Below are positions 1 through 8,697 of a stretch of DNA of 64,000 nt, one piece after another. A model generated the notes under the pieces. It saw only the letters and a program-made list of their open reading frames with translations, was not told the origin of the DNA and made no database searches. Within the stretch, counting starts at the first letter, position 1. The number at the start of each line of letters is the position of its first letter. The stretch spans positions 186,001 to 250,000 of the forward strand of contig CAVSSS010000013.1 in NCBI GenBank assembly GCA_963730555.1, given 5' to 3'. The stretch is from Roseiarcus sp963730555. Lineage in GTDB: Bacteria; Pseudomonadota; Alphaproteobacteria; Rhizobiales; Beijerinckiaceae. Made by a program: the position numbers and the translations under genes.

Positions 1-609
1 GCCGTGCGAAAAGACGTCCATGGCCTCGAACCCCGCAAGGTCGAGGCGGACGCGATCGGGGAGATAAGCGAAGGCGGCCCGGGCGAGTCCGTCCCGGCCC
101 TCACGTTTCAGCATGGCGTCAAGCTTCTCGCGCAAGGCGTGCAGATGCAATACATCCGATGCGGCATAGGCGAGCTGACCCTCGCTTAAAGTGTCGGCCC
201 CCCAATCGGACGATTGCTGCTGCTTGGAGATCTCGACGTTGAGCAACTCGCGCGTCAGGTCCTTGAGGCCGTGCCGGTCGGTATAGGTTCGCGCAATCTT
301 CGAGGCGATCTTGGTGCAATAGACCGGCGCGGCCATGACGCCGAACGCATGATGCAGCACCGCCATATCGAAACGGCCATAGTGGAATAGTTTGACGACC
401 GTCGGATCGGCCAGCAGCCGCTCAAGATTGGGAGCGCTTGTCTGGCCGGCGGCAATTTGCACAATGTCCGCCGTCCCATCGCCGCGCGACAGCTGCACGA
501 CGCAAAGCCGATCGCGGCCAACGGCGAGCCCCAACGTCTCCGTGTCAATCGCCGCCGCCTCGCCGAACGACGTTTCGGCAGGCAAATCGTTGCGGTGAAA
601 CCGGATCAT
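1..609 (-). CDS. rnd: Ribonuclease D-type 3'-5' exonuclease, 3' end cut by window edge
   Basis: A DEDDy-type 3'-5' exonuclease that trims structured RNAs such as tRNA precursors. Reading down from the ATG at 609 the frame stays open for 203 codons to the window edge. Visible motifs are AIDTETLGL (first D and E, about residue 20), LFHYGRFDMAVL (second D) and YAASDVLHL (Tyr and last D). The short alphaproteobacterial form has the exonuclease domain only, without the HRDC domain of E. coli RNase D, and is about 205 residues long, so only a few residues should be missing. The family assignment is secure; the true stop lies outside the window. Confidence 0.88.
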   Translation of the reverse strand, partial: MIRFHRNDLPAETSFGEAAAIDTETLGLAVGRDRLCVVQLSRGDGTADIVQIAAGQTSAPNLERLLADPTVVKLFHYGRFDMAVLHHAFGVMAAPVYCTKIASKIARTYTDRHGLKDLTRELLNVEISKQQQSSDWGADTLSEGQLAYAASDVLHLHALREKLDAMLKREGRDGLARAAFAYLPDRVRLDLAGFEAMDVFSHG

Positions 610-765
610 TGTCGCCGCAATGCCAGACCTTCGCGAAAATACGACGCACGGCCATGGATAGAACCGCCTTAGCGGGTCGTCAATCGCACCGGCGCTAGAG
701 ACGGCGACGCCGGCGAAGCCGCCGCATAGGGTCGCGCTCGAGCGACCCGGCCGTAGCGCCGGTCC

Positions 766-1266
766 TCAAGGAGAGGGACGCCGCTCGGCTCCGTCCTTGG
801 GCGCGACGCGCGAAAAGGCGGCGGATCGGTCTTGATCGGCAAGCTTTGTGACCGCGGCGCAGAACACATAGCCGACGCCTCGCACCGAGCGAATCAGGGG
901 GGGCCGATCCGACCCATCGTCAAGTTTCTTCCGTAACCGCGCGACCAGCGTGTCGATCGACCGATCGAAATATGTCCACTGGCGCCCACGCAACACGCCG
1001 AGAAGGGCCGCGCGCGAAAGTGGCTGGCCGGGATGGCGCAGAAGCGCCATCAACAGGTCGAACTCGGACGACGTGAGGTCGACACGCTGCCCAGTCGGCC
1101 CTAGGAGTTCTCGCGTCGTCTCATCGAGGGTCCGCCCCGCGAACATGTAGAGTCCCTCGATCGGCTCGACAGATTGGGCGCGGCCGATCTCAAGCCCCCG
1201 GCGCCGTGTGGCGTTATCAATGGCGACCAGCTCCGGTCCAACGTCTTCAAGAATATGGATCTGCAT
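766..1266 (-). pseudogene. Response regulator fragment: winged-helix output domain without receiver
   Basis: The 166-residue frame carries an OmpR/PhoB-type winged-helix DNA-binding domain at about residues 45-140: VDLTSSEFDLLMAL, then SIDTLVARLRKKL, then IRSVRGVGYVF. A normal regulator of this family has a receiver domain of about 120 residues in front with the phosphorylated Asp; here there are only about 40 residues with no receiver motif. It lies directly downstream of the ruined sensor kinase on the same strand, so this is probably the remains of its partner. It could still be translated as a stand-alone DNA-binding protein, but regulated output looks lost. I call it a remnant, with moderate certainty. 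Confidence 0.7.
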
Positions 1267-1342
1267 TTCGCGCCGCCCTCGGTTACCGCTGCCCTGCGAA
1301 TCGCCACAGTCAAATTGATTCGGAACAGGACATGTTCTGTTG

Positions 1343-2495
1343 TCAATCGTAGATCATCTCGAGCCCAAGCCCTGTCCGCATCGGCCCGCTCTGGGTGGAA
1401 GAGCGGCTCGAACACTTTGTTCAGTTTCTCGGCCGGGATGCCGCCTCCGGCATCGGTGACCGAGAGCAAGACGTACTGGCCGCGCATCACATCGCCGAAT
1501 TGCCGGCAATAGGCCTCATCGAGAAGTGCGTTCGCGGTATCGATGGTGATTTGGCCACCTTTCGGCATCGTGTCGCGCGTGTTGACGACGAGATTGACGA
1601 TCGCATTTTCAAGCTGGCTTGCATCCACAAATGTTGGCCAAGTCCGCTTCACTGGATGGTCCCGATCGCGATCGTCTCGTCGACCGTGCGGGTCAGCATG
1701 TCCGAAAGGCTCGCGACCAGCCAATTCAAGTCGACTTGCTGTGGGGTCAAGACCTGTTGGCGGGAGAACGCGAGCAGGCGCTGCGTCAGCGAAGCGGCCC
1801 GCCTCGCGCCTTGGAACGCCGCAGCGACAGGAGGGCTGATTGTGGCTGCGTCTCCCGACTGGACACGACCAAGACGCTGCTCGACCGAATCGAGATTGTC
1901 GATCACGACGGTCATCATATTGTCGAAGTCGTGAGCAATGCCGCCGCCCGGGACGGCCGACCAACTCCATCTTCTGGGTCTGGAGCAGCATCGCTTGCGT
2001 TTCCTAGCGCATGCGCGTCTCCTCCGCCAGAGCCTCCGAATGCTCGCGCAGATCGTGGATGTAGGCGCCGTTCATGGTGAGCGAGGCGATCGCGGCCAGC
2101 GCAACGGTCACCAGGCTCGCGATGACGAGCGCGAGCATCAGGCTTCGCGCTCGCGCTCGCGCTCCCGCTCCCGCGGCGAGTTGCTTGCCGAGAAGGTCGT
2201 TTTCCGCTTGATAGAAGTCGTCGAATGCGGCGCGAAAATCGTCCGTGACCTGCAAGCCGCGTCCGGATTTGACGGCGTCGACGGCGCCGACTGTGTCGCC
2301 TTTCCGGGCGAGCTCGACCGGCCGTGCGCTCTCCGCCATCACTTCCCTGATCGCCATGCGCATACGCTCGAGACTGCGGATCTAGCGCCGGAGTGTCGGC
2401 GATGAGCGATCGCAACTCGTCGAGCGAGGGAGGAATGCGGGTGAGCGCCGATTGATACGGCTTGAGAAACGCCTCGAGAGAGTCTAGACCGTATG
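1343..2495 (-). pseudogene. Decayed membrane sensor histidine kinase (CHASE3, HisKA, HATPase pieces)
   Basis: Pieces of one histidine kinase lie in order in different frames. Around 2495-2020 is a CHASE3-like extracellular sensor (LEAFLKPYQSALTRIP) ending in a membrane helix near 2110. Around 1990-1850 is the dimerisation and phospho-acceptor helix, with QTQKMELVG followed by an IAHDFDNMM H-box. Around 1640-1343 is the ATPase domain, with an N-box NAIVNLVVNTRD and a G1 box VTDAGGGIP; the G2 box TGLGLEMIYD occurs one frame over and runs straight into a stop. The first membrane helix and everything after G2 are missing. Several shifts plus a C-terminal deletion make this true decay rather than one reading error. 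The IS110 copy lies just upstream and may have cut off the N-terminus. Confidence 0.75.
2146..2173. repeat. Short GCTCGC/GCTCCC hexamer microsatellite in the kinase remnant
   Basis: About four to five copies of a 6-base unit (GCTCGC drifting to GCTCCC) sit inside the CHASE3-to-helix region of the decayed kinase and encode alternating Ala-Arg on the minus strand just before the membrane helix. Probably slippage; no function is inferred. Confidence 0.5.
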
Positions 2496-2597
2496 TTCGC
2501 GGTCTGAAGCATCTGGCGGCCCGTCCCGCGGCATGTCCCATTCGAGGATTGCGTCGGATAGGCCGGCGCAGAGCCTCAGACATGGGGGACGGAGCTG

Positions 2598-3713
2598 ATG
2601 CACGATACCATCTTCGTGGGAGTGGATGTCCACGCAGCGACGATTTCGGTCGCGGTTGCTTATGGGAACGCGGCGGGGAGGTGCGCCATCTCGGCAATTT
2701 TCTGAACCGCGCCGATCAGATCGGCAAGCTTGTCGAGCGCCTCAGCAAGACTGGCGTTCAGCGACTGCGGTTCTGCTACGAAGCCGGCCCGTGCGGTTAT
2801 GGGTTGCATCGGCAGATTACAGATCTTGGCCGTGAATGCGCGGTCGTGGCGCCCTCGCTGATTCCGATGAAAGCCGGCGATCGCATCAAGACGGATCGGC
2901 GAGACGCGGTGATGCTGGCGAAGCTGCACAGAGCAGGTGAGCTGACCGCTGTTTGGGTTCCTGATGCAGCCCATGAGGCGATGGGGGATCTGATCCGAGC
3001 ACGCGCCACAGCGGTCAGGGTGCTGGGCAAGGCGCGCCAACACCTGCAGGGATTGCTGTTGAGGCATGGCCGCCTCTACGCCGGAAAGAAGGGCTGGACA
3101 CTCCCCTATCGCCGCTGGCTGACCACGCTTCGCTTCGATCACCCTGCCCAGCAAGTTTGTGCTGCAGGACTATATCCACTCCGTGCACGACGCCGAAGAG
3201 CGGATCGCCCGCTTGACGAAGCAGATCGAAGATCTGGTTGCAACTTGGTCCATGGCGCCCGTCGTTGAGGCGTTCCAGGCAATGCGTGGCGTGGCCTTCG
3301 TGGCGGCTGTCACCGTCACCGCGGAAGTGGGCGACTTCGCGCGCTTCGACAATCCGCGCCGGGCGATGGCCTACCTTGGTCTGACGCCATCCGAGCATTC
3401 GAGCGGAACCGCGACACGCCGCGGCGGCATCACCAAGGCGGGTAACGCGCTTGCACGGCGTGTCCTGATCGAAGGGGCCTGGACCTATCGAATGCAGGCC
3501 CGCGTTAGCCGCAAGCTACACGACCGGCTCGAGGGACTTCCGCAGTTCGTCCGCGACATCGCCTGGAAGGCGCAGGTCCGGCTCTGCGCCCGATATCGTC
3601 GGCTCGCAGCGACAGGCAAGCCTAAGGTCGTTGTGACGACCGCAATCGCGCGGGAGATGGTTGGATTTCTTTGGGCGATTGCACGCCAGACGCAGATCGG
3701 TTCTGCCGCCTGA
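2598..3713 (+). pseudogene. IS110-family transposase, two frameshifts
   Basis: A DEDD transposase of the IS110 family, about 370 residues if repaired. It starts at the ATG at 2598 (IFVGVDVH with the first catalytic Asp), continues one frame over from about 2680 (RFCYEAGPCGYGL with the catalytic Glu, KTDRRDAVMLAKL with the two Asp), and shifts again at about 3150 into the C-terminal transposase_20 part (AMRGVAFVAAVT, then YLGLTPSEHSSG, then GGITKAGN with the conserved Ser). The stop is TGA at 3711. IS110 elements have no terminal inverted repeats, so I cannot set the outer ends. Two independent frameshifts suggest a dead copy, although reading errors elsewhere in the window make this less certain. 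Confidence 0.88.
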
Positions 3714-3992
3714 ACTTGCGTCGGTAAACAGATCGGTGTCCACTGTTGGGGGCAGGGCGCGGTGGAGAATCCTCGTGCCTGTTATGAGCCGGCTCATGCC
3801 GACGCTCGCCTTCTAGACAGAGGCAGCTCCGAGACGAAACCACGGTCATGTGGTAGCCAACCCGCGCATGAGAGCTTGCTCAACCGTCGTCTTACAGCTC
3901 TGCCCCCTGCCGTGGACGCCGTTCAGAAGCCCAGCGCCTGGGCTGAACCAGAACGCTGACGCTTGATTAAAATCCTTGACGGCGAACATGAG
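3714..3992. other. Gene-free gap between two insertion sequences
   Basis: I see no credible reading frame, RNA gene or terminator here. Short open frames on both strands have no recognisable motifs. It may contain the unidentified right end of the IS110 element and old flanking sequence. Confidence 0.5.
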
Positions 3993-4630
3993 AGCAGGCT
4001 GTTGAAAAAGGCATCCGGCAGGTTGCGGGTGTTTGTTGTTCTCGCATGATTTCATGAGGTTTGTGATCTAGGCCACGTCTTGATGGAGAACCGCAACGGG
4101 CTGGTGGCGGCGGCCGAGGCGACGCTGGCGACCGGGACGGCCGAACGCGAGGCGGCGGCGCGCATGAGCCAGCGTTTGCCCAAGGGAGCGACGCTCGGCG
4201 CGGACGAGGGCTATGACGCCGAGGCCTTCGTCGAGGGAAGGCGCGCGGGATCGAGCCGCATATCGCGATCAACGGGACGGTGAGCAAGCATGGGCCAGGC
4301 GCGCAAGACCGCGGTTCCGAGCGAGGTCGCCGCGAGTGTGCGCTATGCGATCAGTCAGCGGCTGTGCAAGCGCATCGAGGAAGGCTTCGGCTGGACGAAG
4401 ACGGTCGGCGGTCTCACGCAGGTGAAGGTGCGCGGCCTCGCCAAGGTCCGCGCCGCTTTCGTCTTCTGCATGGCCGCCTACAACATCGTCCGCCTGCCCA
4501 AGCTTATGGCCCCGACAAGCGAAGTGCGTCCCGGCGGCCTGAAAGGCGAGGGAACAATGACCCGGTCGCCGGCCAAAACCTCAAAATGAGCCCCATCCAG
4601 CCACAAAATCGCGCCTTTCGGCAGCCTGCT
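3993..4630 (+). mobile_element. IS5-like insertion sequence remnant with 20-bp imperfect terminal inverted repeats
   Basis: The left end 3993-4012 and the reverse complement of 4611-4630 match closely: both begin AGCAGGCTG and share a following GAAA. Between them lie fragments of an IS5-type transposase. At about 640 bp the element is shorter than a full IS5-group copy, so an internal part is missing, mostly the N-terminal half of the transposase. The right repeat ends inside the stop codon of glcF (minus strand, 4629-4631), so the insertion may have supplied the present stop. I could not find a clear target-site duplication. Confidence 0.72.
4071..4514 (+). pseudogene. IS5-family transposase C-terminal remnant, frameshifted
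   Basis: Three pieces in three frames: GHVLMENRNGL with GADEGYDAEAFVEG (4071-4235), ARGIEPHIAIN (4240-4275) and ISQRLCKRIEEGFGWTKTVG with FCMAAYNIVRLPKL (4290-4514). The motif around the final catalytic Glu (RIEEGFGW) and the closing YNIVRLPKL are typical of IS5-group DDE transposases. The N-terminal DNA-binding part is absent. This cannot encode an active enzyme. Confidence 0.8.
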
Positions 4631-5912
4631 AGGCAGGGACCGCCTTGGGCCGCGGCCCCCCTGTCGCCCAATCGAGAAGTTCGACCGTGTGGACGACGGG
4701 TGCCTTTGTTCCGCTGGCGATCTGTGTGAGGCACCCGATATTGCCCGCAGCGATGAGATCGGCCGAGGTCGCGCCGATATTCGCGACCTTACGGTCCCGC
4801 AGCCTACGGGCGATTTGCGGCTGGAGCAGGTTGTAGGTGCCGGCCGAGCCGCAGCACAGGTGTCCCTCCGGCGGGTTAAGCACAACAAATCCCGCTTCAT
4901 TCAACAGCCGCTTTGGCTGCTCGTGGATTTGCTGCCCGTGCTGCAGCGAGCAGGCGCTATGGTAGGCGACGCGCTGCCCCGTCGAGTTGATGGGAGCCTG
5001 AAGTCCGATCTCGCTCATGAGTTCCGTGACGTCCCGCGTCAGCGAGGAGAGGATCCGAGCAGGCTCCGCGAGTTCGGGATCGCTCCTGAACATGAAGCCG
5101 TAGTCCTTGACCGTCGTCCCGCATCCGGATGCGTTGATGACGATCGCATCGAGTCCCCCATTGGCGATCTCTTTTGTCCAGGCCAGGACGTTGGCGCGGG
5201 CATAGTCATGCGCGTCTTGTCCCAGATGGTGGCTGAGCGCGCCACAGCATCCCGCGCCCTGTGCGACGACAACCTCGCAGCCATGGCGGGTCAGGAGTCG
5301 GATCGTGGCCTCGTTGATCTCGGGCGCGAGAACCTGTTGCGCGCAGCCGCTGAGCAGCGCGACCCGCCGCAGGCGCTGTCCCTCGCTCTTGAACACCTGC
5401 GGCCGGTCGACCGGCGAAGCAGACGGCAGCCTCGCGGGGACGAGCGCGAGCGCAGCCTTCAGCCGCTCCGGCAGGAGCCCCGCGAACGGCGCGCCCAATC
5501 GGCCAGCCCAGATCGCCACGCGAAACAGCTTCGGATTTGGCAGCACAATCCCGAAGGCACGCCGCAACAGCTGGTCGAACCACGGCCGCTTGAACGTCTT
5601 CTCGATATGGCGCCGACCGTGGTCGACAAGGTGCATGTAATTCACGCCCGACGGGCAGGTCGTCATGCAGGAGAGGCACGAGAGGCACCGGTCTATGTGC
5701 TTGACGACCTCGGGCGTGGCCGGAGAATTGTTCTCCAGCATATCCTTGATGAGGTAGATGCGCCCCCTTGGGCTGTCGAGCTCGTCGCCGAGCAGCACAT
5801 AGGTCGGACAGGTCGCGGTGCAGAAGCCGCAATGCACGCAGGCGCGCAAGATCTTTTCGGAGACGTTGGTGTCTGGGTCGGCGAGTTGGGCGGCGGTGAA
5901 GTTTGTCTGCAT
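4629..5912 (-). CDS. glcF: Glycolate oxidase iron-sulfur subunit
   Basis: Electron-transfer subunit of the membrane-associated glycolate dehydrogenase that oxidises glycolate to glyoxylate. The 427 residues carry two ferredoxin-type 4Fe-4S motifs, CVHCGFCTATCP (residues 25-36) and CLSCLSCMTTCP (76-87), followed by two CCG cysteine-rich domains (GCCGALSHH, HLCCGSAGTY), the standard GlcF plan and length. Its ATG overlaps the TGA of glcE in an ATGA arrangement, so the two are translationally coupled. The stop lies in the right inverted repeat of the IS5-like remnant; the last residues (RPKAVPA) may therefore differ from the ancestral end. Confidence 0.95.
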   Translation of the reverse strand: MQTNFTAAQLADPDTNVSEKILRACVHCGFCTATCPTYVLLGDELDSPRGRIYLIKDMLENNSPATPEVVKHIDRCLSCLSCMTTCPSGVNYMHLVDHGRRHIEKTFKRPWFDQLLRRAFGIVLPNPKLFRVAIWAGRLGAPFAGLLPERLKAALALVPARLPSASPVDRPQVFKSEGQRLRRVALLSGCAQQVLAPEINEATIRLLTRHGCEVVVAQGAGCCGALSHHLGQDAHDYARANVLAWTKEIANGGLDAIVINASGCGTTVKDYGFMFRSDPELAEPARILSSLTRDVTELMSEIGLQAPINSTGQRVAYHSACSLQHGQQIHEQPKRLLNEAGFVVLNPPEGHLCCGSAGTYNLLQPQIARRLRDRKVANIGATSADLIAAGNIGCLTQIASGTKAPVVHTVELLDWATGGPRPKAVPA

Positions 5913-7131
5913 CAGAGACCCTCCTGCATGCGTCCGGGATTGAGGACGCCGCGAGGGTCAAACCCCTTCTTCACCCGCGCCGTGAGTTCAGCCAGCCCAC
6001 CGCTCAAAGGCTCGAACACCGGCACGGAGGCCCGAATGGCTTCCGACGCCGCGGCCAGAGTGGCGTGTCCGACCGCCGATTTGACCGCTGGACGAACGAT
6101 GCTCGCGCCAGCGTCCGGCCCCGCCTCTTCGGGATCAAGGCTCAGCCAGATCAGTCCGCCGCCCCAGTCGAAATAAAATTCCGCCGATTGCATCAGAGAC
6201 ACAATCGAATGGGCGACGGACGGGGCATGGCTTGGCGTCGGACAGAGGCGCCAAACGATGCGCGGTCCTTCGGCAAGCAACGGCCGCACGGCGCCGACCT
6301 CGGCCCAGAAGGCCTCAGTCTCCGCATCGTTGAGACGCGCGCCGCGCCCGACCAAAGCTTCGAGCGCGTCGGCGCGATAGGCGACCGACGGCCGCGGGCC
6401 CTCGAGCCGCATCGCGGTCGCAGCGCCAAGCCCCGCCGCCACAGCGCCCACCTTCGAACGGCGCGCCGCGTGGCCGGGCAAATGCGCGGCGCCGGAAACC
6501 TCGAGGGGCGAATTGAGCGCATCCGCCAAGACGGTGATCGCGACATCGTCGACGAGACCATGCAGCACGATGGTGCACGCGGTCTCAGGCTTCGGCATGA
6601 CTTTGACAGTCACCTCGGTCAGCGCCGACAACGTCCCGTAGGCGCCCGCTTGCAGCTTGCACATGTCATAGCCGGTGACATTCTTGACGACCTTGCCGCC
6701 GGCCTTCCAGATTTCGCCGAAGCCATTCACGGCGGTGAGCCCGAGGACGTAATCCCGGGCCGAGCCGGAGCGCACGCGTCGGGAGCCGGCCAAGTTGCAG
6801 GCGATCACACCGCCCAGGGTTTGCTCGCCCTCGGCGTCAAGGAGGGCGCGCCAGTCGGGCGGCTCGAAAGCCAACATCTGACGTTTTTTCGCCAATTCAA
6901 CATTGATCGAGGCGAGCGACACCCCGGACGCGCGGTTAAGACAAGTTCGGCCGCCTCATATTCAACAATTCCGGCGAGCCGCGAAACGTCGAGAACGTGA
7001 TCGGTTTTCATCGGCCGTCCGAGCGCGCGCTTGGTGCCGCCCGCAACAATTTCGAGCAAATCGCCCTCCGCAACGACCCAGGAGACCATTTCCGCTATTT
7101 GCTTAGCGTCTGACGGTTCAAGCACCGACAC
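5912..7131 (-). CDS. glcE: Glycolate oxidase FAD-binding subunit, one frameshift
   Basis: Second FAD-binding subunit of glycolate dehydrogenase. The start is a GTG at 7131, with an N-terminal part in one frame (IVAGGTKRALGRP is the PP-loop-like FAD segment); the rest is in another frame from about 6923 (GEQTLGGVIACNLAGSRR, then DYVLGLTAVNGFGE). Adding one base in the run of four G/C at about 6925 restores ARPG-V-SLASINVEL and gives about 406 residues, the normal GlcE size. A single shift in a short homopolymer inside an otherwise perfect gene, between intact glcD and glcF, points to a reading error or a very recent mutation. The start is 9 bases downstream of the glcD stop. Confidence 0.88.
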
Positions 7132-7140
7132 GTGCTCGCC

Positions 7141-8631
7141 TCAAAAACGCGGCAGGTCGGGGAAGGCGAGCTTGCCCGCATGCACATGCATGCGGCCGAG
7201 TTCGGCGCAACGACAAAGCTGCGGAAACACCTTGCCCGGATTGAGAAGGCCGTCGGCGTCGAAAGCGCATTTCAACCGCTGCTGCTGGTTAAGGTCGATC
7301 TCATTGAACATCGTGTCCATGAGATCGCGCTTCTCGACGCCGACGCCATGCTCGCCCGTAAGCACGCCGCCGACCCGCACGCAAAGCCTGAGGATCTCCG
7401 CGCCAAACTCTTCCGCCCAGTCGAGTTCGCCCGGCTTGTTCGCGTCGTAGAGAATGAGCGGATGAAGATTGCCGTCGCCCGCGTGAAAGACGTTGGCGAC
7501 GCGAAGCCCGAACCGTTCCTGCATCTGTCTCATCTGCTGAAGGACGCGGCCGATCTCTCTGCGCGGGATCGTCCCATCCATGCAATAATAGTCGGGCGAT
7601 ATTCGGCCAACGGCTGGAAAAGCGGCCTTGCGGCCGGCCCAGAAGAGCAAGCGTTCCGCTTCGGACTGGCTCGTCCGACAGCTCGTCGCCCCGTTGCGCT
7701 CGGCGATGGCCTCGACCTCGGCGATCAGGTGATCGACTTCCGCCTCGCAGCCGTCGAGCTCGACGATCAGCAAGGCCTCGCAGTCGAGCGGGTAGCCGGC
7801 GTGGACGAAGTCTTCCGCCGCCGCCACCGCCGGCCGATCCATCATTTCCATTCCGCCGGGAATGATTCCCCCCCCAATCACCGCGGCGACGCAGTCGCCG
7901 GCGCCCTCGACGGTGGAGAAGCCGATCAGCAGGGCGCGCGCCCCCGGAGGCTTTGGCAAAATGCGGACGGTGACTTCGGTGACGATTCCGAGCATGCCCT
8001 CGGAGCCAACCATGACGCCCAGCAAATCGTAGCCCGACGAATCGAAATGCTTGCCGCCGAGCCGAATGACCTCGCCCTCAATCGTCACCATCTCGACGCC
8101 CATGACATTATTGGTCGTGAGCCCGTATTTCAGGCAGTGCACGCCGCCCGAATTCTCGGCGACATTGCCGCCGATCGTGCAGGCGATCTGGCTCGACGGA
8201 TCAGGGGCGTAATAGAGCCCCTGCCCTTGCACAGCGTGAGTAATGCCGAGATTGGTCACGCCCGGCTGCGTGACGACACAGCGATTGTCGACATCGATCT
8301 CGAGGATCTTGTTGAACTTGCCCATGCCGAGGAGAACGCCGTCGGCGAGCGGCAAGGCGCCGCCGGAAAGCGACGTTCCGGCGCCGCGCGGGACCACCTT
8401 GATCTTGTTCGCAACGCAATAGCGCATGACTTCGACGACCTGCGCCGTCGTCTCGGGAAGCACAGCAACCATCGGCGGCTGCCGATAGGCAGTGAGCCCG
8501 TCGCTCTCGAAGGCGCGCAATTCCTTCTCATGGTCGATGACGCCCTCGCCGGGGACGATGCGCCGCAGCGCTTGGACGATCTCGGCGCGACGGCCAAGGA
8601 CGGCGCGATCGGGTTCAGGCATGGCGATCAT
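7141..8631 (-). CDS. glcD: Glycolate oxidase subunit, FAD-linked
   Basis: Catalytic subunit of glycolate dehydrogenase, a FAD_binding_4/FAD-oxidase_C protein of the VAO family. In its 496 residues the FAD pyrophosphate loop reads VVPRGAGTSLSGG (about residues 78-90), followed by GGNVAENSGG and GSEGMLGIVTEVTV; the C-terminal domain has FHAGDGNLHP and GEHGVGVEKRD, both typical of GlcD and D-lactate dehydrogenases. The ATG at 8631 follows GGAGG at a 6-base spacing. It is first of glcD-glcE-glcF. D-lactate dehydrogenase is the alternative for the isolated protein, but the three-gene order decides for glycolate. Confidence 0.95.
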   Translation of the reverse strand: MIAMPEPDRAVLGRRAEIVQALRRIVPGEGVIDHEKELRAFESDGLTAYRQPPMVAVLPETTAQVVEVMRYCVANKIKVVPRGAGTSLSGGALPLADGVLLGMGKFNKILEIDVDNRCVVTQPGVTNLGITHAVQGQGLYYAPDPSSQIACTIGGNVAENSGGVHCLKYGLTTNNVMGVEMVTIEGEVIRLGGKHFDSSGYDLLGVMVGSEGMLGIVTEVTVRILPKPPGARALLIGFSTVEGAGDCVAAVIGGGIIPGGMEMMDRPAVAAAEDFVHAGYPLDCEALLIVELDGCEAEVDHLIAEVEAIAERNGATSCRTSQSEAERLLFWAGRKAAFPAVGRISPDYYCMDGTIPRREIGRVLQQMRQMQERFGLRVANVFHAGDGNLHPLILYDANKPGELDWAEEFGAEILRLCVRVGGVLTGEHGVGVEKRDLMDTMFNEIDLNQQQRLKCAFDADGLLNPGKVFPQLCRCAELGRMHVHAGKLAFPDLPRF

Positions 8632-8697
8632 GGCGCGCCTCCAAGGGCAAAGAGCATCACAGGAACAGATACTGTCGCGCGGCAGGTAAGCAAGGGC

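Noticed and set aside
2146..2173. Hexamer run considered as a CRISPR or VNTR array
   Set aside because: No spacers; only a short microsatellite in a dead gene.
4689..6176. Plus-strand frame of 495 codons opposite glcF and glcE
   Set aside because: It mirrors two well-matched genes on the other strand, has no recognisable motif, and is an artefact of high-GC codons.
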